Shown here one piece after another: positions 52,063 through 61,261 of a DNA stretch of 64,000 nucleotides. Position 1 is the first letter of the stretch. Each line of letters starts with the position of its first letter. Source of the stretch: Nitrospira sp. (lineage in GTDB: Bacteria; Nitrospirota; Nitrospiria; Nitrospirales; Nitrospiraceae); the NCBI GenBank assembly GCA_018242725.1, contig JAFEBI010000006.1:75888-139887 (forward strand). Direction: 5' to 3'. The position numbers and the translations under genes are program-made. The notes beneath the pieces were generated by a model. That model saw nothing but the letters and a program-made list of their open reading frames with translations. It had not been told where the DNA came from and made no database searches.

Positions 52063-53622
52063 ATGGATACTATGAATCAATTCGAGTCGGGCCCTACGCC
52101 TCCACCAGGAAAGAAAAGCTGGGTGGTGACAGCTGCCCTGCTGACGGCCGGAATGATTATTGGATTTGTGATCGCATCGGACCTTGGATGGTTGTCGAAC
52201 GGCCATGCAGTCCCTGATTCAGCTTCGGTGGCTCCACCGCCGCCCATTGCCAGACCGGTCTCGACGGCTCCGCAACCTATCCTGGGCGGAGGGAACCAAA
52301 CATTCGTCGATATCGCAAAGTCGGTGAAGCCGGCGGTGGTGAATATCTATGCGACGAAGAGCGGGCGCGGAGAGGGGTCGGGCGCAACCCCTTTCGACGA
52401 TCCGCTATTTCGAAAGTTTTTCGGCGACGAGTTTTTTCGGAAGTTCGAGCACCCCAAGGAGAAGAAAGAACGAGGGTTGGGGTCCGGCGTGATTGTGGAA
52501 TCGAGCGGGTTGATCATTACCAATAATCATGTCGTCGGCAAGGCGGATGAGATTCGCGTCACCCTTTCGGACAAGCGTGAGTTCAAAGCCAAGTTGATCG
52601 GCACCGACCCGAAGACGGATGTGGCGGTCGTAAAGATCGAGGCTTCAGGACTCCCGAGCGTGCCGTGGGCCGATTCAGACAAGTTGGAAGTGGGAGAGTT
52701 TGTTCTGGCCGTCGGTAATCCGTTCGGACTGACGCAGACTGTTACGCTGGGGATCGTCAGTGCGCTTGGACGAGCCGCAGGTATCGCTGAGTATGAAGAC
52801 TTTATCCAGACCGATGCCGCGATCAATCCTGGAAATTCCGGGGGAGCGTTAGTCAATGTGCGGGGAGAGCTTGTAGGGATCAACACCGCCATATTCAGTC
52901 AGAATGGCGGCAATATGGGAATCGGATTTGCCGTGCCGAGCAATATGGCTCAGTCGATTATGGGGCAACTCGTACAGACCGGGAAAGTCGTGCGTGGGTG
53001 GCTGGGAGTCTCGATTCAGGAGTTGACGCCGGAATTGGCGTCACAGTTTGGAATCACTGAAACGAAGGGTGTGCTCGTCAGTGATGTCATGGATGACAGC
53101 CCCGCGAAAAAGGCCGGTTTCGAGCGAGCCGATGTGATTGTTGAATATGATGGGAAACCGATGGATTCGCCGGCGCATCTGCGCAATGCGGTCGCACAGA
53201 CACCGGTTGGAAAAAAGGTGGTCGTCAAGATTATCAGGGACAAGAAAGCCAAAAATATCGACCTCACCATCGTCGAGCAGCCCAAGTCGATGTCGCAGAG
53301 CGGTGAAGAAGACGGGGGAGACTCGGCGACGCCGACCGGAATACTGTCCAGCCTTGACGTGCGTGATCTGAATGAAGAGTTGGCAAGCCGCTATGGATTG
53401 AAGTCGAGCGAGCGGGGTGTGGTGATCGTTCGAGTGAAGCCGGGCAGTACGGCTGAAGAATTGGGTGTTCGTGAAGGTGATATCGTGCTTGAGGTGAATC
53501 GTCAAACGGTCACCTCGGTGAAGGTGTTTGAGCGGATTGCCAATAAACTGCCGAAGGATCAAGCGGTGTTGCTGTTGCTCAAACGGCAGGGGCGGACGAT
53601 TTATCTTACACTTCGTCCATGA
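52063..53622 (+). CDS. degP: Periplasmic serine protease DegP/HtrA family
   Basis: 519 aa. ATG 52063 is taken; ATG 52072 is equally possible. Residues about 18-40 form a signal-anchor (WVVTAALLTAGMIIGFVIAS). The catalytic triad is visible as His in LIITNNHVVGKADE, Asp in DPKTDVAVVKIE and Ser in NPGNSGGALVNVRG. Two PDZ domains follow: GWLGVSIQELTPELASQFGI and RYGLKSSERGVVIVRVKPGS. It degrades or refolds misfolded envelope proteins. The length with two PDZ domains matches DegP/DegQ rather than DegS. Confidence 0.94.
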   Translation: MDTMNQFESGPTPPPGKKSWVVTAALLTAGMIIGFVIASDLGWLSNGHAVPDSASVAPPPPIARPVSTAPQPILGGGNQTFVDIAKSVKPAVVNIYATKSGRGEGSGATPFDDPLFRKFFGDEFFRKFEHPKEKKERGLGSGVIVESSGLIITNNHVVGKADEIRVTLSDKREFKAKLIGTDPKTDVAVVKIEASGLPSVPWADSDKLEVGEFVLAVGNPFGLTQTVTLGIVSALGRAAGIAEYEDFIQTDAAINPGNSGGALVNVRGELVGINTAIFSQNGGNMGIGFAVPSNMAQSIMGQLVQTGKVVRGWLGVSIQELTPELASQFGITETKGVLVSDVMDDSPAKKAGFERADVIVEYDGKPMDSPAHLRNAVAQTPVGKKVVVKIIRDKKAKNIDLTIVEQPKSMSQSGEEDGGDSATPTGILSSLDVRDLNEELASRYGLKSSERGVVIVRVKPGSTAEELGVREGDIVLEVNRQTVTSVKVFERIANKLPKDQAVLLLLKRQGRTIYLTLRP

Positions 53623-53641
53623 TCAGTGCAGATTCAGATGA

Positions 53642-53717
53642 TCTATCTGGTCCGTCTCGTGTGTTTAGTCGTATGACGCCACCCGGATGAACCGGCAAAC
53701 CAGATGGACCAGATAGA
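53642..53717 (+). promoter_or_regulatory. Long inverted repeat whose 3' arm covers the ispD start codon
   Basis: TCTATCTGGTCC (53642-53653) is the exact reverse complement of GGACCAGATAGA (53706-53717). One G-U pair and three more base pairs extend the stem inward to 53657/53702, so 16 pairs form around a 44-base loop. The right arm includes the ispD ATG (53704-53706) and codons 2-5. The loop also holds CCGG-atgaa-CCGG (53684-53696). Upstream there is only weak ribosome-site sequence. As RNA this would hide the start codon, which suggests translational control, but it may also have arisen by chance. Confidence 0.6.
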
Positions 53718-54435
53718 GGCTCGTTCTCGTCAGCCCCAGTTAGCCGTGGCCATCGTTCCTGCCGCCGGACGCGGCCTTCGCATGGGTGGCGTCGTTCCCA
53801 AGCAGTTTTTGGCTTTGGGCGGTGAACCCTTGGTCGTGCATTCTCTTCGCGTGTTGCAGCGCTCTCCCGTCATCGATCAGATCATCTTGGCCGTGCCGCA
53901 GGCCGATCTCGACTATTGCCTCAACGATCTTGCTGTCCGATTCGGATTCTCAAAAATCAGGAGGGTGGTGGCAGGAGGAAAGGAACGGCAGGATTCGGTC
54001 CGGCAAGCTCTGGAGCATGTGCCGGAAGACACGCAGATTGTGGTGGTGCACGATGCGGTACGCCCGTTTCTGACGGAGCTCATGGTGACCGAGGTGGTTG
54101 AAGCGGCACGCCGTGAGGGAGGAGCGATTCTCGCATTGCCGATGCGTGATACGGTCAAACAGGTTGGAATGGCACATAGGATCGAACGAACCGTTGATCG
54201 GAAACCGCTCTGGCTGGCTCAAACACCGCAGGCCTTCAGGCGAGATTGGTTGTTAAGCGTCCATCGGAAGGCCCATGCAGAGGGAGTACATGCCACCGAT
54301 GACGCATTCCTGTTTGAGTGGGCCGGTCACCCGGTCGTGGTGGTAGAAGGAAGCGGCGAGAATATCAAGGTGACAAGGCCTGAAGATATGGTGATCGGTG
54401 AGGCCATTCTGGCTTCTCATCGGTCGAGGACATGA
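53704..54435 (+). CDS. ispD: 2-C-methyl-D-erythritol 4-phosphate cytidylyltransferase
   Basis: 243 aa. The CTP-binding motif AIVPAAGRGLRMGGVVPKQF is complete. VVVHDAVRPFLTELMVTEVV, ALPMRDTVKQV and WLAQTPQAFRRDWLL match IspD through its length, and ATDDAFLFEWAGHPVVVVEG with GSGENIKVTRPEDM closes it. Third step of the MEP isoprenoid pathway, which provides undecaprenyl precursors used by the glycan genes in this window. It is followed directly by ispF. Its start codon is inside a predicted hairpin. Confidence 0.96.
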   Translation: MDQIEARSRQPQLAVAIVPAAGRGLRMGGVVPKQFLALGGEPLVVHSLRVLQRSPVIDQIILAVPQADLDYCLNDLAVRFGFSKIRRVVAGGKERQDSVRQALEHVPEDTQIVVVHDAVRPFLTELMVTEVVEAARREGGAILALPMRDTVKQVGMAHRIERTVDRKPLWLAQTPQAFRRDWLLSVHRKAHAEGVHATDDAFLFEWAGHPVVVVEGSGENIKVTRPEDMVIGEAILASHRSRT

Positions 54436-54445
54436 AAGGGACAAG

Positions 54446-54931
54446 ATGAGCAAGGGATTCCGTATCGGGTATGGATATGATGTCCATCCATTGGGGCCGG
54501 GGCGAAAACTGATTCTTGGCGGGGTTGAAGTCCCTCATAGCAAAGGATTGCTTGGTCATTCTGATTCGGATGTGCTGGTTCATGCCGTCTGCGATGCTCT
54601 ATTGGGGGCCATGGGAGAGGGAGATCTGGGGCGGCACTACCCCAGTTCGGATTCTAAGTACAAAGGTATCTCGAGCCTCACGTTATTAGAAGATGTGATG
54701 TCAAAGCTAAAAATGAAGGGCTATCGAGTAGGCAATATTGACACGGTGATTGTGGCGCAAGCGCCAAGGCTTGGCCCGCATCTCTCGATGATGCAGCGGA
54801 AGATGGCAGAGGTAGCCGGTATCGACCCTGAACAGGTCAATGTGAAGGTGAAGAGCGGAGAAGGATTAGACGCGGTAGGGCATGAAGAGGGGATGGTCGC
54901 CCACGCCGTCTGTTTGATCGAGCTGGCCTAG
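54446..54931 (+). CDS. ispF: 2-C-methyl-D-erythritol 2,4-cyclodiphosphate synthase
   Basis: 161 aa from ATG 54446. It opens RIGYGYDVHPLGPGRKLILG (zinc-binding D-x-H) and continues VPHSKGLLGHSDSDVLVHAV (second His). GDLGRHYPSSDSKYKGISS and VKVKSGEGLDAVGHEEGMVA are also standard. Cytoplasmic trimer that cyclises CDP-ME-phosphate. It lies 10 bases after ispD, as in many bacteria. The family usually has T-T before the final E-G-L segment, replaced here by K-S-G. Confidence 0.95.
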   Translation: MSKGFRIGYGYDVHPLGPGRKLILGGVEVPHSKGLLGHSDSDVLVHAVCDALLGAMGEGDLGRHYPSSDSKYKGISSLTLLEDVMSKLKMKGYRVGNIDTVIVAQAPRLGPHLSMMQRKMAEVAGIDPEQVNVKVKSGEGLDAVGHEEGMVAHAVCLIELA

Positions 54932-54951
54932 TGCTGTTGGATATACTGCTG

Positions 54952-55602
54952 ATGTTGAGGCACATTAAACAGGACCTCCAGGCGGTCTTTGATCGAGATC
55001 CAGCCGCGACCAGCAAGCTAGAGGTTATCTTCACATATGCAGGGTTTCATGCCTTGCTCGCCTATCGTATTTCTCATCGGCTCAAATCAATGGGAGTTCC
55101 CTTCTTTCCGCGCGCGATTTCTCAGCTGGCCCGTTGGCTGACTGGTGTCGAGATTCATCCTTCCGCCAAGATTGGGACGGGATTTTTCGTCGATCACGGC
55201 ATGGGCGTAGTGATCGGGGAAACGGCAGAAATCGGTGACTACGTGACGCTGTTTCAAGGGGTGACGTTGGGAGGGACAGGCAAAGAACGAGGCAAGCGGC
55301 ATCCGACCTTGGGGAGTCATGTGGTCGTAGGTGCGGGTGCGAAAATCTTGGGCGGGATTACGATCGGCGATAACGTGAAGATTGGAGCCAATTCCGTTGT
55401 CTTGAAGAATGTCGCGGCCAACTCAACGGTGATCGGTGTTCCGGGACGTGTCATCAAATCCCAGGGCGAACGTTTGCCCGATGCCACGATGGATCAAGTC
55501 GATTTGCCGGATCCCATCAGTGACCGTTTCATCGCATTGGAACAGGAATTGATTGAGCTTCGGAAGAAGCTCGAAAATCACGATGAACTGCGCCGTCAAT
55601 AG
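54952..55602 (+). CDS. cysE: Serine O-acetyltransferase
   Basis: 216 aa from ATG 54952 (MLRHIKQDLQAVFDRDPAAT). GTG 54931 would add seven residues that other family members lack. Left-handed hexapeptide repeats are clear in GVEIHPSAKIGTGFFVDHGM, VVIGETAEIGDYVTLFQGVT and LGGTGKERGKRHPTLGSHVV. Active-site His and the DH-G motif are present. It makes O-acetylserine for cysteine synthesis. The short form with a coiled C-terminal tail (RFIALEQELIELRKKLE) is typical of non-enteric bacteria. Confidence 0.93.
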   Translation: MLRHIKQDLQAVFDRDPAATSKLEVIFTYAGFHALLAYRISHRLKSMGVPFFPRAISQLARWLTGVEIHPSAKIGTGFFVDHGMGVVIGETAEIGDYVTLFQGVTLGGTGKERGKRHPTLGSHVVVGAGAKILGGITIGDNVKIGANSVVLKNVAANSTVIGVPGRVIKSQGERLPDATMDQVDLPDPISDRFIALEQELIELRKKLENHDELRRQ

Positions 55603-55635
55603 TTGTTCGGATTGCCGTCAGCGTGCTGATGGAGT

Positions 55636-55658
55636 CGGCGCGGCGTGAGGCCGCGCCG
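55636..55658. terminator. GC-rich hairpin between convergent cysE and psiF
   Basis: CGGCGCGGC-gtgag-GCCGCGCCG gives nine perfect G-C pairs and a five-base loop. It is placed between two convergent genes. No T-run follows on either strand, so termination would depend on hairpin strength or Rho. A bidirectional terminator is the simplest reading. Confidence 0.6.
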
Positions 55659-55670
55659 GATTACTGCAGC

Positions 55671-55991
55671 TTATGCGGACAGACAGTCACTCATAAACTT
55701 CTTCCGCTCGTCGCCTTTTAACTGCTTTTCACCAGCCTCTTTGTTGCACGTCTTCATCTTGTTCTGCTGAGTATCTTTGCCGCCTCCGCCTTTCTCCGAT
55801 TTGGCGGAAAGGCATTCCTTCATAAACGCCTTCCGTTCGTCGCCCTTTCCTTCGCCGAACCCCTTTGCATTCGCCTGTTCGTTACAGGCTTTCATCTTAT
55901 TTTGTTGCTCGGGTGCGGCTGCAGCGAATGGAGTCGCCCCAAGAGTGAACGCAAAGCATGTCAGTGTGAGGACACGTAGAACTCTCCGCAT
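55671..55991 (-). CDS. psiF: PsiF-repeat protein, secreted
   Basis: 106 aa on the minus strand. An N-terminal signal peptide (VLRVLTLTCFAFTLGATPFA, cleaved near AAAA) is followed by two PsiF repeats: NKMKACNEQANAKGFG with ERKAFMKECLSA, and NKMKTCNKEAGEKQLKG with ERKKFMSDCLSA. Each repeat has two cysteines, probably forming a disulphide. PsiF was named from phosphate-starvation induction in E. coli, but its biochemical role is unknown. Nearby phosphonate genes make the phosphate link interesting. Confidence 0.85.
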   Translation of the reverse strand: MRRVLRVLTLTCFAFTLGATPFAAAAPEQQNKMKACNEQANAKGFGEGKGDERKAFMKECLSAKSEKGGGGKDTQQNKMKTCNKEAGEKQLKGDERKKFMSDCLSA

Positions 55992-56281
55992 GTCGAATCT
56001 CCTTATCTGAAATTATGAGGTGAGGTGCTCAACTGGCTTGTATCATAGCAAAGAAATACGTACGTGTCATGAGGTAGAGCTTTGGCAAGTTGAGCCTCCC
56101 AAGTAATATGCTGGAGCATAGTTCTGTATGGGATGCCGGGGGCCATTGGTGATGTGACAGGATGGGTGAAAGGTGATTTCTCTTTGAGAAAAGGATATGC
56201 TGTGCGCCCAAAAAGCACCTCACAGTTCTATCCATGCAGGCTGTCTTGGATTTGCCTCGACGGGAAGAGGAAAGGTCGACC
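55992..56281 (+). other. Divergent intergenic region before the phosphonate genes
   Basis: These 290 bases separate divergent psiF and pepM. A possible promoter toward pepM is TTGGCA with AATATG 17 bases on, near 56082-56110, but it is weak. I see no Pho box (a CTGTCAT-type repeat) and no RNA gene. GGAAGAGGAAAGG, 5-17 bases before ATG 56282, is a good ribosome site. Confidence 0.35.
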
Positions 56282-57916
56282 ATGAGCTCACCCCCCGATA
56301 CCATGCCAGCGCGTCAGTTTCGGAAGCTTCTCTTGTCGGATCAGGTGGAATTTATCTGCGAAGCCCATAACGGCCTTAGTGCAAAGATCGTTCAAGAAGC
56401 AGGTTTCAAAGGTATCTGGGCCAGTGGTCTTTCCATCTCGGCTCAATTTGGAGTTCGCGATAACAACGAGGCCAGTTGGACTCAGGTCTTGGATAATCTG
56501 GAGTTCATGTCCGATGCGGCCACGATTCCTATTCTGCTCGATGGTGATACGGGATACGGCAATTTTAATAATATGCAGCGGCTGGTCCGTAAACTGGAGC
56601 AACGGCGTATTGCTGCCGTGTGCATCGAAGACAAGCTGTTCCCCAAGACGAATAGCTTCATCAAGGGGGACGCGCAGCCGATGGCGGACATGCAAGAGTT
56701 TTGCGGTAAGATCAAGGCGGGCAAAGATGCCCAGACTGACTCGGACTTTTGCATTATCGCCAGAGTCGAAGCTTTTATCTGTGGCTGGGGGCTTGCGGAG
56801 GCGCTGCGACGGGCCGAGGCTTATCGCCAGGCCGGTGCGGACGGGATTCTCATCCATAGTGCGCTGTCGGTGCCTGATGAAATACTGTCGTTCAAGCAGG
56901 AATGGGGAAATCGATGCCCCGTCGTGATCGTACCGACGAAGTATTATGCGACCCCGACAGAGGTATTTCGACAGCATGGATTTTCGATTGTCATTTGGGC
57001 CAATCACCTGCTTCGGGCCGCCGTGGCGGCCATGCAGAAAACAGCCTCGACGTTGAAAGAACAGGAGCATCTCCTGTCTATTGAGGACAAGGTAGCTTCC
57101 GTCGCCGAGATCTTTCGTTTGCAAAATGCGGCTGAACTGCAGGATGCCGAAGACCGTTATCTTCCTCGAGGGGTAGAAAACACCGGGGCCATCGTGCTGG
57201 CGGCGTCACGCGGCGAGGAACTCCGGGAATTGACCGAACATCAGCCGAAGACGATGGTGAAGATTCAAGGGACACCGATTCTCGCCCATATTGTGGATGC
57301 CTATAACGCTGTAGGGATCAAAGACATTACGGTCGTCCGTGGTTATAAGAAGGAATCGGTCAATCTGCCCAACCTGAGGTATTTGGATAACGACGACTTT
57401 GCCGACACCGGTGAGTTGGATTCACTGCAGAAAGCTTTCGGCATGCTGAAGAGCCCATCAAAGGACTTGATCATTTCTTATGGGGATGTGCTGTTCAATA
57501 CATACATCCCGCAAGCGCTCTGTCAGGAGAACGAAGACTTCGTGATCTTTGTGGATAGCGATTGGCAAAACCAAAGCAGCTATGTGCGCCTTGGTGGCTT
57601 TGTCGAATGCTCCTTGCCGAATTCGAAGAGGGCGTTTAATGCCAAGGTCTATTTGAAGCAGCTAGGGAATACGGTAGGGAGAGGGCAGACCCACGGAGTT
57701 TGGATGGGGTTTCTGAAAGTTTCTCCTGCCGGAGCGGCTCAACTTCAGACCATTCTTTCGACGATAATGGGCGATCCTATGAATCGAAAAGCCGGCATCC
57801 CTCATCTCTTGCAGGAACTGTTGACGCGACAGCTGCCGATTCGCGTGTTGTATACCGTGGGGCATTGGCTCGACATCAACAGTCTCGATGATGTGGTCCA
57901 GGCGGGAAACTTTTGA
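56282..57916 (+). CDS. pepM: Phosphoenolpyruvate mutase fused to a nucleotidyltransferase
   Basis: 544 aa from ATG 56282, chosen for the ribosome site and because the earlier ATG 56234 adds residues unlike the family. Residues about 10-295 are PEP mutase: [39 protein letters not shown] and [20 protein letters not shown], the residues that distinguish it from isocitrate-lyase relatives. Residues about 310-544 are an NTP-transferase domain ([52 protein letters not shown]), as in CTP:phosphonate cytidylyltransferases. It makes phosphonopyruvate and may activate a phosphonate headgroup. Confidence 0.9.
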   Translation: MSSPPDTMPARQFRKLLLSDQVEFICEAHNGLSAKIVQEAGFKGIWASGLSISAQFGVRDNNEASWTQVLDNLEFMSDAATIPILLDGDTGYGNFNNMQRLVRKLEQRRIAAVCIEDKLFPKTNSFIKGDAQPMADMQEFCGKIKAGKDAQTDSDFCIIARVEAFICGWGLAEALRRAEAYRQAGADGILIHSALSVPDEILSFKQEWGNRCPVVIVPTKYYATPTEVFRQHGFSIVIWANHLLRAAVAAMQKTASTLKEQEHLLSIEDKVASVAEIFRLQNAAELQDAEDRYLPRGVENTGAIVLAASRGEELRELTEHQPKTMVKIQGTPILAHIVDAYNAVGIKDITVVRGYKKESVNLPNLRYLDNDDFADTGELDSLQKAFGMLKSPSKDLIISYGDVLFNTYIPQALCQENEDFVIFVDSDWQNQSSYVRLGGFVECSLPNSKRAFNAKVYLKQLGNTVGRGQTHGVWMGFLKVSPAGAAQLQTILSTIMGDPMNRKAGIPHLLQELLTRQLPIRVLYTVGHWLDINSLDDVVQAGNF

Positions 57917-58003
57917 TGCTTCGTCTCTCCAGGGTCTTCTGTGAAACAGTGTGCGTCTGAACAGCATGTGCCAGTGATTGAAGAACCGTAAGGATAAGAA
58001 CGC

Positions 58004-59137
58004 ATGATCGATCCACATGAGTTTGTTGCATGTCTCAAGGAGAACGGCGTTGAGTTTTTCAGCGGAGTTCCCGATTCTCTCCTCAGAGAATTGTGCGCTT
58101 GTTTTGCGCAAGAGAGTCGCGCCGGTCAACATATTGTTGCAGCCAACGAAGGTGGCGCCGTGGCTTTGGCGTCGGGGTATCATTTGGCGACAGGAAAGCT
58201 TCCGCTCGTCTATTTGCAAAACTCAGGTTTAGGCAACATCATTAATCCGCTCCTCTCGCTGGCTGATCAGGAGGTGTATTCCATACCGATGTTGCTCGTG
58301 ATCGGTTGGCGGGGAGAACCAGGCGTCCACGATGAGCCGCAGCACAAGAAACAGGGGCGTGTGATGTTGCCCATGCTGGACGCGATGGAAATCCCCTTTT
58401 CCCTGTTGACCCCGGAATTCGATCATGCGGACACAATCCTGAAAGATGCTGTGGCACATGCACGAAAGACCCATGCTCCCTATGCGCTTGTTGTGAAGAA
58501 GGATACATTCAAACCTTTTACGGCTGTTCAATCCGAGAGCGTGTCGTTCCCGCTGTCGCGTGAGGAGGCCATCCAACAGGTGATCGATGGGCTGGATGAT
58601 CGTGATGTGATTGTGTCGACCACCGGCATGCCGTCTCGCGAGGTGTATGACTACAGGCGAAAAAAAGGGAGCGGCCATCACCGTGATTTTTTAACCGTGG
58701 GCGGCATGGGGCATGCTTCCCACATTGCGCTCGGTATTGCGCTTCAACAGCCAGACCGTTCGGTCTATTGTTTGGATGGAGATGGAGCGATGCTGATGCA
58801 TATGGGCGCCCTTTCCCTTAATGGAACACTGAAACCGAGAAACTTCAGGCACATTATCCTGAACAATGGAGCGCATGATTCAGTCGGGGGGCAACCGACT
58901 GTGGGATTGGCGATCGACTTTCTCGGTATTGCTCGCGCATCCGGTTACGGACAAGTCTTACGAGCTCAGACCAAACAGGAGCTTCAGAGTAGCCTCACAG
59001 ACCTCAAACGTTCGAGCGGACCTAGTTTACTGGAGATTCGTGTGCGTCGAGGGGCCAGAAAAGATTTGGGTCGACCGGCTACGACACCCATTCAGAACAA
59101 GCGGGCATTCATGGATTTTATCGGATCTCAGGGATAG
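58004..59137 (+). CDS. aepY: Phosphonopyruvate decarboxylase
   Basis: 377 aa. ThDP-enzyme signatures: GVPDSLLRELCACFAQ, AANEGGAVALASGYHLATGK and VYLQNSGLGNIINPLLSLAD on the pyrimidine side, then VYCLDGDGAMLMHMGALSLN and LNNGAHDSVGGQPTVGLAID on the pyrophosphate side. These match phosphonopyruvate decarboxylase closely. It converts the unstable phosphonopyruvate to phosphonoacetaldehyde and so pulls the PEP mutase reaction forward. It lies 87 bases after pepM on the same strand. No 2-aminoethylphosphonate transaminase is seen next to it. Confidence 0.93.
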   Translation: MIDPHEFVACLKENGVEFFSGVPDSLLRELCACFAQESRAGQHIVAANEGGAVALASGYHLATGKLPLVYLQNSGLGNIINPLLSLADQEVYSIPMLLVIGWRGEPGVHDEPQHKKQGRVMLPMLDAMEIPFSLLTPEFDHADTILKDAVAHARKTHAPYALVVKKDTFKPFTAVQSESVSFPLSREEAIQQVIDGLDDRDVIVSTTGMPSREVYDYRRKKGSGHHRDFLTVGGMGHASHIALGIALQQPDRSVYCLDGDGAMLMHMGALSLNGTLKPRNFRHIILNNGAHDSVGGQPTVGLAIDFLGIARASGYGQVLRAQTKQELQSSLTDLKRSSGPSLLEIRVRRGARKDLGRPATTPIQNKRAFMDFIGSQG

Positions 59138-59203
59138 CGCCTCCATCAGGGGGTGCCGTCGGTGCTTCCACGTACTCACGGTTATGTCTTGACCGCTTCC
59201 GGT

Positions 59204-59941
59204 TCAGTCGTAGTCAACTCGCACTAAAAACAGTCCCTGCGGCGGTGCTGTTTTTCCGGCAGCCGAGCGGTTTCGTGTATTGAGGATGGTAGCGAGACTT
59301 TCTGGTGCACGCTTATTCAGTCCGACCTCTACGAGAGTTCCAACGATAGAACGGATCATCTGTTTTAAAAAGCGATCTGCATACACCGCAATCCGCAGTC
59401 GGTCACCTTCCCGAAAAACCGTGAATTGCTGTAGATGGCAGATGGGATCGTCGTTGTCCGTCGGCTGTGTCTGGAACGAAGAAAAGTCATGGGTCCCAAC
59501 TAAGGTGATCCCGGCGGTACTCATGGCCTCGTCGTCAAGGGACTGGTGAATGTGCCACCAATAGGCGCGTTCAATGGCGGGGCGCTCTGATCGATTGAGG
59601 ATGTGGTATTCGTATAGTTTGCCCTTGGCCGAATGCCTGGCATGGAATGAGTCTGGCATGGGCTCAACCGATCTGACTACGATGTTCTCAGGAAGGTGTG
59701 CGTTCAGGGCTCTCGTCCATTCGCGCGGAGTCATCTCACGGTTGATGCGGAAGCTGGCAACCTGTCCCAGGGCATGCACTCCAGAATCCGTCCGTCCGGC
59801 ACCAATAACCGGCACGGTGATCTGTGTGACACCGAAGATGGCAGTTTCAACGGCTGCCTGAATGGTCGGCTGGTCTGGCTGACGTTGCCAGCCAGCATAG
59901 GCTGTGCCGTCATATTCGAGGGTGAGCTTGATGATGGACAT
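59204..59941 (-). CDS. truA: tRNA pseudouridine synthase A
   Basis: 245 aa on the minus strand. It opens IKLTLEYDGTAYAGWQRQPD and contains VIGAGRTDSGVHALGQVASF with the catalytic Asp. Further TruA marks are ARHSAKGKLYEYHILNRSER and DRFLKQMIRSIVGTLVEVGL. It modifies U38-U40 in the tRNA anticodon arm. It is convergent with the phosphonate pair and is followed on its own strand by nothing in the window. Confidence 0.95.
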   Translation of the reverse strand: MSIIKLTLEYDGTAYAGWQRQPDQPTIQAAVETAIFGVTQITVPVIGAGRTDSGVHALGQVASFRINREMTPREWTRALNAHLPENIVVRSVEPMPDSFHARHSAKGKLYEYHILNRSERPAIERAYWWHIHQSLDDEAMSTAGITLVGTHDFSSFQTQPTDNDDPICHLQQFTVFREGDRLRIAVYADRFLKQMIRSIVGTLVEVGLNKRAPESLATILNTRNRSAAGKTAPPQGLFLVRVDYD

Positions 59942-59983
59942 GTTCGGACTGGGCGGTGAAGCAATCGTTTTGCTGGGCGGAAC

Positions 59984-61261
59984 TTAGCGTATATCAGACT
60001 TGCCTGCCGAGAGGAAGGCGACAATACCCTGGTAGAGTGATTGGGCAACATCCTGGACGAACACCGGTTTATGAAGCAGCTCTTCTTCCGAGGGATTCGA
60101 AATATAGGCAATTTCGGCCAGAATACTGGGCATGCTCGTGAATCTCAAGACATAGAAGGGGGCGGTTTTGACGCCATGATCGTCAATTTCATATTGGCCG
60201 TTCATCTGAGCCACCATGGCGGCTTTGGCATTCCACGCGAGCTCAAGTGATTCTTCAATCTTCTTCGCCGTTAGGAGATCCGCCACCAGATATTCCCACC
60301 CAACCCCGGTGTTGCTGAGGGGAGTTCCGTTTTCTCGTGCGGCTACTTCGAGCGCACGTTGATCCTTGGCCTCTCCAAAGTGATAGATTTCTATTCCTTT
60401 GACCGTGCGCGAGGGGTGGGAATTAACATGAATGGAGACAAACAGGTCCGCTTCACTGCTGTTGGCGAACTTGGTTCGCTCTTCAAGTTCCACAAAGACA
60501 TCTCGATCACGGGTCATTAAAACTCGAATGCCGGGATGCTTGATCAGGAGCTTCTTGAGTTGGAGCCCTACCTTGAGCGTAATGTCTTTCTCCTCGGTCT
60601 TTCGGACTCCCCGTGCACCCGGATCTTTTCCCCCGTGGCCGGGATCGATCACAATGGTGGTGTAACCCTTTGTTCGTGGGGCAACAGGCTGAGGAGCCGT
60701 CGGGAACACACGTTTCTGCGTCTCTTGAGGGACACCTGCAAGGCTACGGCTTTGCTCTATGGGAAGGGTGACATCAATGACTAAGCGTGGAGGATCGGAT
60801 AAAAGGAAGTGCTTATAGGATTGGAACGAGGTCGTTGGGAGGGAGACAGCCACGGCCTGAGAGGTGATTTGAGTGACCATGAAGGGCATGGGGATTGTTC
60901 CGTCCAGAGTTTTCTCCTGCGCGGCTTGGCTGAGCCTGGCATCAGGAAGCGCAATGACCACCCGGCTTGCATTTACTGCCCGTTGTTCAATGACGCTGGT
61001 ATGACGGTCGAGATCAAGGACGAGCCTGATTTTCTCAGGACTGGTCGTTGCGCGGACGTTACGGATGGTCACAGGAGCGAGGGAAGCGGTGGTCCCCTTA
61101 ACATGGCTCTGTTTCGACCCTTGAATCGACAGTGCCCGTGGTTTGTCGGATGACCAGGCCACGGCTTGGGGAACCATCCCAGTGGAGAGAGAGAAGAGGG
61201 TACCAGCCACGATGAGCGTGAGGGGCTTGAGTGAAAACAGCCGGTGCTCTCGTTCTTGCAT
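59984..61261 (-). CDS. amiC: N-acetylmuramoyl-L-alanine amidase with AMIN domain
   Basis: 425 aa, minus strand, with a signal peptide (PLTLIVAGTLFSLSTG). Residues about 60-160 form an AMIN domain for peptidoglycan or pole targeting (VRATTSPEKIRLVLDLDRHT). The Amidase_3 zinc site is visible in TTIVIDPGHGGKDPGARGVR, KTEEKDITLKVGLQL, LFVSIHVNSHPSRT and the catalytic ILAEIAYISNPSEEELL. It cleaves septal peptidoglycan in the periplasm. Located 42 bases upstream of truA on the same strand. Confidence 0.93.
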   Translation of the reverse strand: MQEREHRLFSLKPLTLIVAGTLFSLSTGMVPQAVAWSSDKPRALSIQGSKQSHVKGTTASLAPVTIRNVRATTSPEKIRLVLDLDRHTSVIEQRAVNASRVVIALPDARLSQAAQEKTLDGTIPMPFMVTQITSQAVAVSLPTTSFQSYKHFLLSDPPRLVIDVTLPIEQSRSLAGVPQETQKRVFPTAPQPVAPRTKGYTTIVIDPGHGGKDPGARGVRKTEEKDITLKVGLQLKKLLIKHPGIRVLMTRDRDVFVELEERTKFANSSEADLFVSIHVNSHPSRTVKGIEIYHFGEAKDQRALEVAARENGTPLSNTGVGWEYLVADLLTAKKIEESLELAWNAKAAMVAQMNGQYEIDDHGVKTAPFYVLRFTSMPSILAEIAYISNPSEEELLHKPVFVQDVAQSLYQGIVAFLSAGKSDIR

